Source of the DNA: an uncultured Alistipes sp.
GTDB taxonomy: Bacteria > Bacteroidota > Bacteroidia > Bacteroidales > Rikenellaceae
Assembly: GCA_948736885.1 (NCBI GenBank)
Contig: CAPXWY010000002.1
Coordinates: 69,621-133,620, forward strand
Direction: 5' to 3'
DNA: 64,000 nucleotides
In this document: in pieces, positions 1 through 8,220 of the stretch
Layout: each line of letters starts with the position of its first letter
How positions within the stretch are numbered: the first letter of the stretch is position 1
Notes under the pieces: model-generated
Database searches by the model: none
Seen by the model: only the letters and a program-made list of their open reading frames with translations
Told to the model about the DNA's origin: nothing
Translations under genes and position numbers: made by a program

Positions 1-99
1 GACGCGAGAGAAGGAGTCGGAACATAGGCAGACGGAAAGAGTGCGGACAATGAAGCGACAACGGAACTTCACGAAGAACCGCCGCCCCGGCAACGGGGA

Positions 100-1377
100 C
101 TATTTCAGATCGACGCGTATCTTGTCGATGCGGTGAGCATCCATCTCCTTGACGGTGAAACGGATGTCGTGCGAGGTGAAGATGTCGCCCTTGGCGGGGA
201 AGTCGCGTTTGAGTTCGAGCATCAACCCGGCGAGCGTCTCGGCCTCGCCGCGGACGTCGGAGAAAGTCTCCTCGTCGAGCGACAAGATGCGTTCGAAGTC
301 GCCGATGTGGGTTTTGCCCTCGAAAAGGTAGCTCTTGGCGTTGAGCCGCGTATAGAAACTCTCGTCGACATCGGATTCGTCGGAGATCTCGCCTACGATC
401 TCCTCGATGATGTCCTCCAGCGAGACGAGGCCCAGCGTGGAGCCGTACTCGTCGACGACGATGGCCATGTGGACCTTGTTGGTCTGGAAGTCGCCCAGCA
501 GGTCGTTGATCTTCTTGTGCTCGGGCACGAAGTAGGGCTTGCGGATGAGCTGCTGCCAGTCGAACTCGTCGCCGTGGTTGATATAGGGCAGCAAATCCTT
601 GACATAGAGCGTGCCGCGGATGTTGTCGATGTCCTCCTCGAAGACGGGGATGCGCGAAAAGCCCGATGCGATGATGGTCTGCTTGACCTTTTCGTAGGAA
701 TCGGTGAAGTCGAGCGCCGTGATGTCGACGCGGGGCTTCATGATCTCCTGGACCTCGGTATTGACGAAGTTGACGATGCCCGAGAGCATGACGTGCTCCT
801 CGGGATTGGCCGTCTGGGTCATGTCGACGGCATCGGCCAGGTCGTCGAGCGAAATCTCGCTCTTATGGGCGGCCTTCTCGCTGATGCGGCTGCTGGTGCG
901 CACGAGGATGAACGACAACGGGTAGAAAATCCAGCGCAGCACCGAAAGCGGGCGCGCGACGAACTGCGCGAAACGCGCGGGCAGCGTCTGCGCCAGCACC
1001 TTGGGCAGCACCTCGCCGAAAAGTAGCAGCAAGAACGTGACGACGACGGTCTTGAAGAGAAACTCGAACCGGGTGAAGGTAAAGAGGGCGTCGACGATGT
1101 TGGCCATAAGGATGGTGATGCAGATATTGACCAGATTGTTGACGACGAGGATGGTAGCCAACAGAAAGTCGACGTTGCCCAACAACCTCAGCACGGCGTC
1201 GCCCGAAGCCGAAGGGTGCTGCTTGAAGCGCTGGACATCGTTGTGCGAGAGCGAAAAAAACGAAGTCTCGGCACCCGACACAAGCGCGGAGATGCAGAGC
1301 AAGACGAAAGCAAGGATGCCGAAAAAAAGGATATGGGCGGGAAAACCGTTGAAGATAATCCAGGGAACGTGTTCCAA
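100..1377 (-). CDS. gldE: GldE-like CNNM/CBS transmembrane protein (hemolysin-C family)
   Basis: A 425-residue membrane protein. The N-terminal half (about residues 15-165) is a DUF21/CNNM domain with several hydrophobic segments, including the family motif SGAETSFFSLS at about 34-44. It is followed by a pair of CBS domains (about 200-330) with GFSRIPVFEEDIDNIRG and VVDEYGSTLGLVSLEDIIEE, and a C-terminal CorC/HlyC domain. Family members are linked to Mg/Co efflux; in gliding Bacteroidota the orthologue is called GldE. It starts only 16 bp after ftsZ on the same strand, so it is probably the last gene of the murG-ftsZ operon. No other gliding gene is visible here, so a role in motility is unlikely; an envelope or ion-homeostasis role is inference. 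The first 99 bases of the window contain nothing I recognise. Confidence 0.85.
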   Translation of the reverse strand: MEHVPWIIFNGFPAHILFFGILAFVLLCISALVSGAETSFFSLSHNDVQRFKQHPSASGDAVLRLLGNVDFLLATILVVNNLVNICITILMANIVDALFTFTRFEFLFKTVVVTFLLLLFGEVLPKVLAQTLPARFAQFVARPLSVLRWIFYPLSFILVRTSSRISEKAAHKSEISLDDLADAVDMTQTANPEEHVMLSGIVNFVNTEVQEIMKPRVDITALDFTDSYEKVKQTIIASGFSRIPVFEEDIDNIRGTLYVKDLLPYINHGDEFDWQQLIRKPYFVPEHKKINDLLGDFQTNKVHMAIVVDEYGSTLGLVSLEDIIEEIVGEISDESDVDESFYTRLNAKSYLFEGKTHIGDFERILSLDEETFSDVRGEAETLAGLMLELKRDFPAKGDIFTSHDIRFTVKEMDAHRIDKIRVDLK

Positions 1378-1393
1378 AACCGGGGAATTTAGG

Positions 1394-2707
1394 TTAGAAA
1401 AGCGAGCCGTTTTCGGGCTCCTCCTTGGCGGCGGCCTTCTCCTCGCTCAACACCTTCTTGCGGCCGCCGGCATGGTGGACGACGAACTTGGAGTTGCGGG
1501 CCTGGTAGGCGGGCCGGGAAAGCAGCTCCTCGATGTTGCTGTAGCGCGTGGACCTGGCACCGAGCACGACCTGCTCGGGAGTGCGCACCGCCGGTTTGGC
1601 GGGTGCCAGGGGCTTGATGGGCTCCAGCACGGGCGCTGCGGGGTCGGCCGCGCCGACAGGCTGCACGGTCCGGGCCGGGGGAATGACCTGCGTGAGACCT
1701 TCGCGGGAACTCTCCTCGAAACCGGTAGCGATGATGACCAGCTCGATGGCATTGCCCAGCTGGGGTTTGACACCCGTACCCCAGATGATGTTGGCATCGT
1801 GAACGACGCCGGCGTCGTCCTTCACGCTGGCATGGGCCTGGATGTAATGCAGGATGGTGTTGAGCTCGTCGGACATGAGCTCGTCGGAACCCGACACCGA
1901 GATATGGAGAAGGATGTTCTTGGCTCCGGAGATAAGGTTGTGATCCAGGAGCGGCGACTGAAGCGATGCCTTGGCCACCGCCTCGGCGCGGTCCTCGCCC
2001 TCGGCCGTGGCGACGGCCATGTGGGCGCGGCCGGAGTTGCGCATGACCTTGGAGACATCGGCGAAGTCGACGTTGACGATGTCGCTGGGCACGGTGATGA
2101 TCTCGGCGATGCCTTTGGCCGCGGAGGCCAGAATGTCGTCGGCCTTGCCGAACGCCTGTTTGAGCGACAGGCGGCCGTAGATTTCGAGGATGCTTTCGTT
2201 GTTGATGATGAGCAGCGAATCGACGTTCTCCCGCAGCTCCTCGATACCACGGAAAGCCTGCTCGTAGCGGATCTTGCCCTCGACGGCCAACGGCGAGGTG
2301 ACGATGGCGACGACGAGGATTCCCATCTCGCGGGCCAGCTTGGCGATGACGGGCGAAGCGCCCGTACCGGTGCCGCCGCCCATTCCGGCCGTGATGAAGA
2401 CCATGCGTGTGCCGGCCGCCTCGAAGTGCTGCCGCACGTCGGGCAGGGTTTCGACGGCAGCCCGCCGGCCGTTCTCGGGATCATTGCCGGCTCCGAGACC
2501 CTCGGCGCCGAGACGTATTTTGGTCTCCACGGGGCTCTTGTCCAAAGCCTGCTGGTCGGTGTTGCAGACCATGAACGACACGCCGCGGATGCCGAGGCTC
2601 CACATGTGGTTGACGGCATTGCCGCCGGCACCGCCGACACCCACCACGGTGATAATCGACCGCTCGTCGCGCGGCGCTCTGATCTCCGACATAAATTCGT
2701 CTGTCAT
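1394..2707 (-). CDS. ftsZ: Cell division protein FtsZ
   Basis: The tubulin-like GTPase that forms the division ring at mid-cell. The N-terminal GTPase domain has VGVGGAGGNAV at about 22-32 and the tubulin signature GGGTGTG at 110-116. The T7-loop region contains NVDFADV. The C-terminal domain is followed by a variable charged tail ending in NGSLF. The 437-residue length is typical of Bacteroidota FtsZ. Translation could begin at Met1 or Met6 (MSEIRAP); I kept the longer form. It lies downstream of ftsA with a 110-bp gap that holds short tandem repeats, so it may also have its own control. Confidence 0.97.
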   Translation of the reverse strand: MTDEFMSEIRAPRDERSIITVVGVGGAGGNAVNHMWSLGIRGVSFMVCNTDQQALDKSPVETKIRLGAEGLGAGNDPENGRRAAVETLPDVRQHFEAAGTRMVFITAGMGGGTGTGASPVIAKLAREMGILVVAIVTSPLAVEGKIRYEQAFRGIEELRENVDSLLIINNESILEIYGRLSLKQAFGKADDILASAAKGIAEIITVPSDIVNVDFADVSKVMRNSGRAHMAVATAEGEDRAEAVAKASLQSPLLDHNLISGAKNILLHISVSGSDELMSDELNTILHYIQAHASVKDDAGVVHDANIIWGTGVKPQLGNAIELVIIATGFEESSREGLTQVIPPARTVQPVGAADPAAPVLEPIKPLAPAKPAVRTPEQVVLGARSTRYSNIEELLSRPAYQARNSKFVVHHAGGRKKVLSEEKAAAKEEPENGSLF

Positions 2708-2743
2708 AAGGCTATCGAAAGACGGAAAACGCGTTTCCGCCGA

Positions 2744-2783
2744 ACTTGTTTAAACTTGTTGATCGCACACACTTGTTGATCGC
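2744..2783. repeat. Short tandem repeat in the ftsA-ftsZ spacer
   Basis: The 13-mer ACTTGTTGATCGC occurs twice, at 2754-2766 and 2771-2783 (period 17), and a truncated ACTTGTT precedes it at 2744-2750. Just towards ftsZ lies an imperfect palindrome, GGAAAACGCGTTTCC, at about 2724-2738. The block falls in the only long gap of the mur-fts operon, just upstream of the ftsZ start. It could be an operator for ftsZ or a chance expansion; nothing here decides. Confidence 0.6.
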
Positions 2784-2817
2784 GCATTCGCATCGGTGGC
2801 GGCCGGGCTCCCGGGCA

Positions 2818-4437
2818 TCAGATCTCCTCGTCGTCGGCCCCTTCGCCGTCGAAACCGGCCACGCTGCCCACCACCTTCTTGAAGATCGAGCTCCAGTCGC
2901 GCTTGCGGCGCGGCCCGATCACCACGGGTTCCTCCTCCTCGGGTTCGGGCGGCACGAAGCCCTGCCGGGGCATGGGCTCGGGTTGCGCGGGCGCCTGAGG
3001 ACGTACGGGCTGCACCGACGGCCGCGAGGGCGGAACGGGTGCGGCGGCCTGGGACTGCTGAGCCGGTGAAGGTTGCACGGGCCGCACGGGTGCGGTCCGG
3101 ACACCCGGCACTGCCTGCGGCTGTGCGGTCCGGGGCTGCCGGGGTTGCGGCTGAGGCTGCGGAACCGGCGGAACGGGGCCCCGCGGCGGAACGGCAGCGG
3201 CGGAACGGGGATCGGAAACGGGGACGTGCGCCCGTCCCGACGCAGCGGTCTGGGCGGGCGTCGAGGCATGCTCGACAACGGCGCAGGCACCCTGCTCGGC
3301 ACCCTTGATCAGAATGCCGACGGCCGTAGCGAAAGCAGGATCGGCCACGAAGTCGATCGAGGCATCGTCGATCCCGACGTCGGGCAGCGCGACGCGCACT
3401 TCCATCTGGGTGACGCGGCGGAACAGCTCGTCGAGGTCTTTCAGCGCAGCGGAACCGCCGGTGAGGACGATTCCGTAGGAGAGTTTGGAGGCATAGCCCG
3501 AATCCTTGATCTCCTGCATCACGAACTCGGCGATGTCGGTGGCGCGCGCCTCGATGACGGTGGCGAGGTTTTTCAGCAGAATATCCTTGGCGTCGCGCGT
3601 GGTGCGGCCGTTGACACGGATAAGTTTGTCCTCGGGCGCAAGCTCGGAGACGGCCGAACCGTACTTGCGCTTGAGGTTCTCGATGTGCTTCTCGGGCACG
3701 CCCATGGCGCGGATGTCGCGGTTGATGGCCGAAGCGCCCATGGGGATGGAGACGGTATAGCGGACGACGTTGCGGTAGTAGACCGTGACGTCGGTGACGC
3801 CGGCGCCGAGGTCGACGACAGCGACGCCCTCCTCCATCTCCTCGGGCTGCAGGATGGCGGCAGGGGTGGCCAGCGCATCGGCGAAGACGCCGAGCATCCT
3901 GATGCTCAGACGCTTGAGCGCCATATCAAGACGCTGCACAGGCGTCTTGTGGCAGAGGATGAAGTTGAAGGTGGAAGAGAGCTTCTTGCCGAACGAGCCG
4001 ACAGGGTTCTTGACCTCCTGATTGTCGTCGACCACATAGTTCTGCGGGATGCGCTCCATGATGGTCTCGTCGTCGGGAGCCTGGACGTTGCGCATGCGGT
4101 CGAACAGCGACTCGACATCCTTCTGGTTGACGCCCGTCTGATGATCGGAGACGAAGACATGGTCGGTATGGCGCGCGCACCGCACGAAATCGCCCGAGAT
4201 GCCGGCATAGGCCTCGGTGATCCGGATGCCCAGCTGCGCCTCGACCTCGGAGACCGCATCGCGGATGGCCCGGCTGACCAGCTCGATGTTGTCGATGCGC
4301 CCGGCATTGACTCCCTCCACGGGCTTCGAGACGATGGCCGCGACACGGAGCGGGCCCCCGTCGCACGTCTCGCCGACGGCGACGACCACGGACGACGAAC
4401 CCAGATCGACGGCTACGATATAGTTTTTTCTTTCCAC
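2818..4437 (-). CDS. ftsA: Cell division protein FtsA
   Basis: Actin-like ATPase that tethers FtsZ to the membrane and recruits the divisome. I chose the GTG at 4437 (protein begins VERKNYIVAVDLGSSS), giving 539 residues. The reading frame stays open further upstream, but that extension lies over ftsQ, whose stop is 11 bp away. The actin-like phosphate-1 motif is near residues 9-16 (DLGSSSVV) and a second nucleotide loop VVDLGAGVTDV is near 200. After about residue 385 comes a roughly 120-residue proline/glutamine-rich, probably disordered segment. The C-terminus RKRDWSSIFKKVVGSVAGF matches the amphipathic membrane-targeting helix of FtsA. The long linker makes it longer than Escherichia coli FtsA (about 420 residues). 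Confidence 0.94.
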   Translation of the reverse strand: MERKNYIVAVDLGSSSVVVAVGETCDGGPLRVAAIVSKPVEGVNAGRIDNIELVSRAIRDAVSEVEAQLGIRITEAYAGISGDFVRCARHTDHVFVSDHQTGVNQKDVESLFDRMRNVQAPDDETIMERIPQNYVVDDNQEVKNPVGSFGKKLSSTFNFILCHKTPVQRLDMALKRLSIRMLGVFADALATPAAILQPEEMEEGVAVVDLGAGVTDVTVYYRNVVRYTVSIPMGASAINRDIRAMGVPEKHIENLKRKYGSAVSELAPEDKLIRVNGRTTRDAKDILLKNLATVIEARATDIAEFVMQEIKDSGYASKLSYGIVLTGGSAALKDLDELFRRVTQMEVRVALPDVGIDDASIDFVADPAFATAVGILIKGAEQGACAVVEHASTPAQTAASGRAHVPVSDPRSAAAVPPRGPVPPVPQPQPQPRQPRTAQPQAVPGVRTAPVRPVQPSPAQQSQAAAPVPPSRPSVQPVRPQAPAQPEPMPRQGFVPPEPEEEEPVVIGPRRKRDWSSIFKKVVGSVAGFDGEGADDEEI

Positions 4438-4448
4438 GCTTGAATCTG

Positions 4449-5549
4449 TTATTTCCTGCAAACCACCTGGTCGTTGTATCTCAAATCTATCGTGCGGAAC
4501 TCCTCCCACCCGATGCGCGAAAGGCCGCCCCGGTAGAAGCGCATGAGCTTGTCGAACTTGCGCTCCGCATCCTCCAGCCGGCCGAAGCGGACGGTATGGC
4601 GGCCGCTGCGCGGCACGAGATCTATTTCGAGGGCCCCGGCAGGGGTCGTGCGGGCCACGATCTGCACCACTTCCGACCTCCAGAACGCATCGCTTTCGAC
4701 ACTCTCCACAAAGGTAAGGAGTTTCGCGAAATCTTCGTAGCTTTTCTCCAACTTTTTTTGCCGCAGGCGTTCCTGTTCCTGCCGGCGGGCCAGCGCATCG
4801 ATCTCCTGCCCGATAAGGCGGGCTTCGTAGCGGTAGCTGCGCCGCAGGATCGCTTTCTCGCGCCGCAGTTCGGCCACGCGCCGTTCGAAATCGCCCGCCG
4901 ACTCGAAACGCCACCACTGCCGCTTGATGCGGCGCCTGCGAAGCTGGGCGATGCGGCGGTCGTTCTCGATCTCGCGCTGGTAGAGAGGATACTTCTCCTT
5001 CTCCAGCGCGGCGATGCGCTCCGCAATGCGGGCGATCTCGGCGTCGACGCACTCCCTCACGCTGCCCGTATGCCCCTTGGGAAACGGCGGTGCGTAGCTG
5101 CCCGTGACAACGGGCACGTAGAGCGACGAGCCCTTCGGAGCCGGAAACACGTAGCCTTCGGCCGTGACATACGAATCGACGCCGTCGGTCCGCAGCCGCA
5201 GCAGGGGCTGGCGCTGCTTGATCGTGATACGCAGGGTGCCCGCATAGTCGACGTAGGCGACCGCACTGCTCACGAAGCCGTTGCGGGCGATCAACCCTTC
5301 GAGCGCCGGCAGATCGACAGCATCAACAGCCGTGCCGATCGTGGCCGTGCCGCTGCGCCCGATCCACTCGCGCACCCGGGCCGACGACACCAGACAGCCG
5401 CGCGACGAGCTGTCGGCCACCTCTATTTCGAGCCGTTCGACCAGCCGGCCCGACCGGGCGCGGCGCGCCGAAAGGGCAGCGAAAAGCAGATAACCGCCGA
5501 CGAGCACCCACAAAAGGGTCAGCAGCGTGTATCGGAGCGTACGGGACAT
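4449..5549 (-). CDS. ftsQ: Cell division protein FtsQ with long coiled-coil-like insertion
   Basis: Single-pass inner-membrane divisome protein. There is one membrane segment at about residues 7-26, a POTRA-like region (about 36-115) and a beta domain. It lies between murC and ftsA, as FtsQ normally does. At 366 residues it is over 100 longer than usual. The excess is a very charged Glu/Arg/Lys-rich helical stretch at about residues 162-272, broken in the middle by WWRFES. The beta domain resumes at about 273 with the FtsQ-like DAFWRSEVVQIV. The insertion is plainly in frame and lies over no other gene. A family search would show whether it is clade-wide. Confidence 0.88.
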   Translation of the reverse strand: MSRTLRYTLLTLLWVLVGGYLLFAALSARRARSGRLVERLEIEVADSSSRGCLVSSARVREWIGRSGTATIGTAVDAVDLPALEGLIARNGFVSSAVAYVDYAGTLRITIKQRQPLLRLRTDGVDSYVTAEGYVFPAPKGSSLYVPVVTGSYAPPFPKGHTGSVRECVDAEIARIAERIAALEKEKYPLYQREIENDRRIAQLRRRRIKRQWWRFESAGDFERRVAELRREKAILRRSYRYEARLIGQEIDALARRQEQERLRQKKLEKSYEDFAKLLTFVESVESDAFWRSEVVQIVARTTPAGALEIDLVPRSGRHTVRFGRLEDAERKFDKLMRFYRGGLSRIGWEEFRTIDLRYNDQVVCRK

Positions 5550-5614
5550 GGATCGTTCGGAATCAGTTCAGCATGAATGTCTGGGTTGTTATGTTGCGGC
5601 TTGCGGCGCCCGCT

Positions 5615-6997
5615 TCAGCTTTTGGCTTTCAGTTTTTCGGCCAGCGCATCGCAGCAGGCGTCGATGTTGCCGGCGCCGAAGCTCACGACGACGTCGGTCG
5701 CCATGGCGGCGACCTCGTCGGCCAGCCGGTCGCGCCCGACGATGCGGCAGGGAACCGTCACCCGCTCGGCGATGATCTCCGACACGACGCCCGGAATGGG
5801 CTCCTCGCGCGCCGGGTAGATGGGCAGCAGCACCGCCTCGTCGGCCAGCGACAGCGCCTCGGCGAACTCTGCGTAGAAGTCGCGCGTGCGGGTGTAGAGG
5901 TGGGGTTGGAAGAGCGCCGTGACCTTGCGTCCGGGGAACATCTTGCGCACCGACGCGAGCGTGGCGGCCAGCTCGCGCGGATGATGGGCATAGTCGTCCA
6001 TGTAGACCTGGCGCGGCGTGTTGACGTAGAACTCGAAGCGCCGCTTGACGCCCGAGAACGACGCCAGCGCCTCGCGGAGCCTGTCGGCGTCGAAGCCGCC
6101 TTTGTCGGCCTGCGCGGCGCACCACACGGCGGCACAGGCAGCCACGGCATTCTCGATGTTGACCCACCCGGGGATGCCCAGCGTGCATCCCTCGACCGCC
6201 CCGCCGGGCGTCACGAGATCGAAACGGTAGTAGCCGCCCTCCAGCAACCGGATATTGCGGGCATAGAAGTCGCAGGGCGTATCGTAGGCATAGCGGTAGA
6301 TGCGGATGGAGGGGTTGTCGAGCCGCAGGTCGACTCCCTGCTTGATGACGAGCGCACCGCCGGGCCGGATCTGCCGCACGAACTGCGAAAAAGCCTCCTT
6401 GACGGCTTCGTGCGTGCCGTAGATGTCGAGGTGGTCGGCATCGGCCGAGGTAATCACGGCCACGTCGGGAAAGAGACGCAGGAACGAACGGTCGAACTCG
6501 TCGGCCTCGACAGCAAGCCGGTTGCCGGAGCCGAGCACAAGGTTGCCGCCGAAATTCTTGGAAATACCGCCCAGAAAGGCCGATCCGCCGCCCGTGACTC
6601 CACGGTTGAGCCATGCCACGAGCGTAGAGGTGGTGGTTTTGCCATGGGTGCCGGCGACGGCCATCACGTACTTGCCCTCGGCCAGGTGACCCAGCATCTG
6701 CGAACGCTTCTCGACGGTGAAGCCGTGTTCGCGGAAGTAACGCAGCTCGCTGTGCTCCTGCGGGACAGCCGGAGTGTAGACCACGATCGTGTCGTGCGGA
6801 TCGAGAAATTCTTCGGGAACGGCCCGTATGTCGTCATCATAATGCACCGAGGCCCCTTCGGCCTCCAGTTCGGCGGTCAGACGCGAGGGGGTGCGGTCGT
6901 AGCCGGCCACACGTTTGCCCACGTGCAGAAAATAGCGGGCCAGGGCGCTCATGCCGATGCCCCCGATGCCCAGAAAATAGACTTTCGAAAACTCCAT
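5615..6997 (-). CDS. murC: UDP-N-acetylmuramate--L-alanine ligase MurC
   Basis: Cytoplasmic ATP-dependent ligase that adds L-Ala to UDP-MurNAc, the first amino-acid step of peptidoglycan stem synthesis. The N-terminal UDP-binding motif GIGGIGM is at residues 10-16 and the ATP P-loop AGTHGKTTT at 115-123. The central and C-terminal Mur-ligase domains follow, including YAHHPRE near residue 350. At 460 residues it has the usual length. It starts 1 bp after murG ends and is followed by ftsQ after 65 bp, the standard order in this cluster. Confidence 0.97.
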   Translation of the reverse strand: MEFSKVYFLGIGGIGMSALARYFLHVGKRVAGYDRTPSRLTAELEAEGASVHYDDDIRAVPEEFLDPHDTIVVYTPAVPQEHSELRYFREHGFTVEKRSQMLGHLAEGKYVMAVAGTHGKTTTSTLVAWLNRGVTGGGSAFLGGISKNFGGNLVLGSGNRLAVEADEFDRSFLRLFPDVAVITSADADHLDIYGTHEAVKEAFSQFVRQIRPGGALVIKQGVDLRLDNPSIRIYRYAYDTPCDFYARNIRLLEGGYYRFDLVTPGGAVEGCTLGIPGWVNIENAVAACAAVWCAAQADKGGFDADRLREALASFSGVKRRFEFYVNTPRQVYMDDYAHHPRELAATLASVRKMFPGRKVTALFQPHLYTRTRDFYAEFAEALSLADEAVLLPIYPAREEPIPGVVSEIIAERVTVPCRIVGRDRLADEVAAMATDVVVSFGAGNIDACCDALAEKLKAKS

Positions 6998-6998
6998 G

Positions 6999-8111
6999 CT
7001 ACAACAATTTGACTATTTCGTCGACAATCTCTTCCGCCGCCCGGGGCCGGGCCAGCCGTTCGAGGTTGGCGCTCATGCGGCGCAGCGCCCCGGGGTCGGA
7101 CAGCAGTTCCAGCGCCCGCGGCATCGCTTCGGTTCGGCATTCGGCATCGGGCACGAGCACGGCGGCCCCCTCCGACACGAGCGCCTGGGCATTCTTGGTC
7201 TGGTGGTCCTCAGCGACGTTGGGCGAAGGCACGAACAACACAGGCTTGGCGACCAGACAGAGCTCCGACACCGTACCGGCGCCGGACCGCGACACGACGA
7301 GGTCGGCCGCGGCATAGGCCAGGTCCATGCGCTCGATGAAAGCGCCCTGCCAGATGCCGGGCACAGGATGGGCGACAAGGAACTCGCGCATCTCGCGCTC
7401 GTAGTATTTGCCCGTCTGCCAGATGACCTGCACGGGAGCCGGCGCACCCTCGAGCGAAAGGATCCACGCCTTCATCATCTCGTTGAGCGAACGCGTTCCG
7501 AGCGACCCTCCGACCACCAGAATCACCGGCTTGTCGGGACCGAACCCGTAGTGGGCCAGCGCCTCGGCCCGGCCGGCGCCCTCCTTGGAAAAACGCCCCC
7601 GCAGGGGATTGCCTGTCAGCACGATGCGGTCGGCCGGGAAGAAACGTTCCATGCCCTCGTAGGCGGTGCAGATGCAGCACGCGCGGCGAGCCAGAATCTT
7701 GTTTGTCACGCCGGCATAGGAATTCTGCTCCTGGATGAGCGTCGGCACGCCCATGCGCTGGGCGGCCCACAGCACGGGCGCGCTGGCATAGCCGCCGAAT
7801 CCCACGACGGCATCGGCGCGGAAGTCGCGGATGGTCTTGCGGGCCCGGCGGATGCTGCGCCACACCTTGAAGGGCACCAGCAGGTTGCGCCACTCCAGAC
7901 GGCGCTGCAAGCCCGCGATGGGGAGCCCGACGATGCGGTAACCCAAGGCGGGGACCTTCTCCATCTCCATCTTGCCCTCGGCTCCCACGAAAAGGAGTTC
8001 GACCCCGTCGCCCAGACGGCGTTCGAGCGCTTCGGCGACCGCTACGGCCGGGTAGATGTGGCCGCCCGTACCGCCGCCCGAGAGAATGATATGTTTCGGT
8101 TGCATGATCAC
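6999..8111 (-). CDS. murG: UDP-GlcNAc--MurNAc-pentapeptide-lipid GlcNAc transferase MurG
   Basis: Membrane-associated GT28 glycosyltransferase that converts lipid I to lipid II. The N-terminal acceptor-domain motif SGGGTGGHIYPA is at about residues 10-21, and the UDP-GlcNAc-domain motifs GGSLGTRSLN and RSGAGTVSE are further on. Starts at Met1 (MIMQPKH) and Met3 are both possible; the second gives 368 residues. This is the first gene of the fts/mur group present. The genes that usually precede it (mraY, murD, ftsW) are not here; comM lies 109 bp upstream instead. Confidence 0.96.
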   Translation of the reverse strand: MIMQPKHIILSGGGTGGHIYPAVAVAEALERRLGDGVELLFVGAEGKMEMEKVPALGYRIVGLPIAGLQRRLEWRNLLVPFKVWRSIRRARKTIRDFRADAVVGFGGYASAPVLWAAQRMGVPTLIQEQNSYAGVTNKILARRACCICTAYEGMERFFPADRIVLTGNPLRGRFSKEGAGRAEALAHYGFGPDKPVILVVGGSLGTRSLNEMMKAWILSLEGAPAPVQVIWQTGKYYEREMREFLVAHPVPGIWQGAFIERMDLAYAAADLVVSRSGAGTVSELCLVAKPVLFVPSPNVAEDHQTKNAQALVSEGAAVLVPDAECRTEAMPRALELLSDPGALRRMSANLERLARPRAAEEIVDEIVKLL

Positions 8112-8220
8112 AATGCTATTTCGATTGGTTCTCCTGAAAATCGGGGTTTCTTGCCCAACGCGAGGTCGAGGAAGATCTTCACCCGCGCCGGAAAAGATTA
8201 TGTCGGTTCGGTTTCATGTT

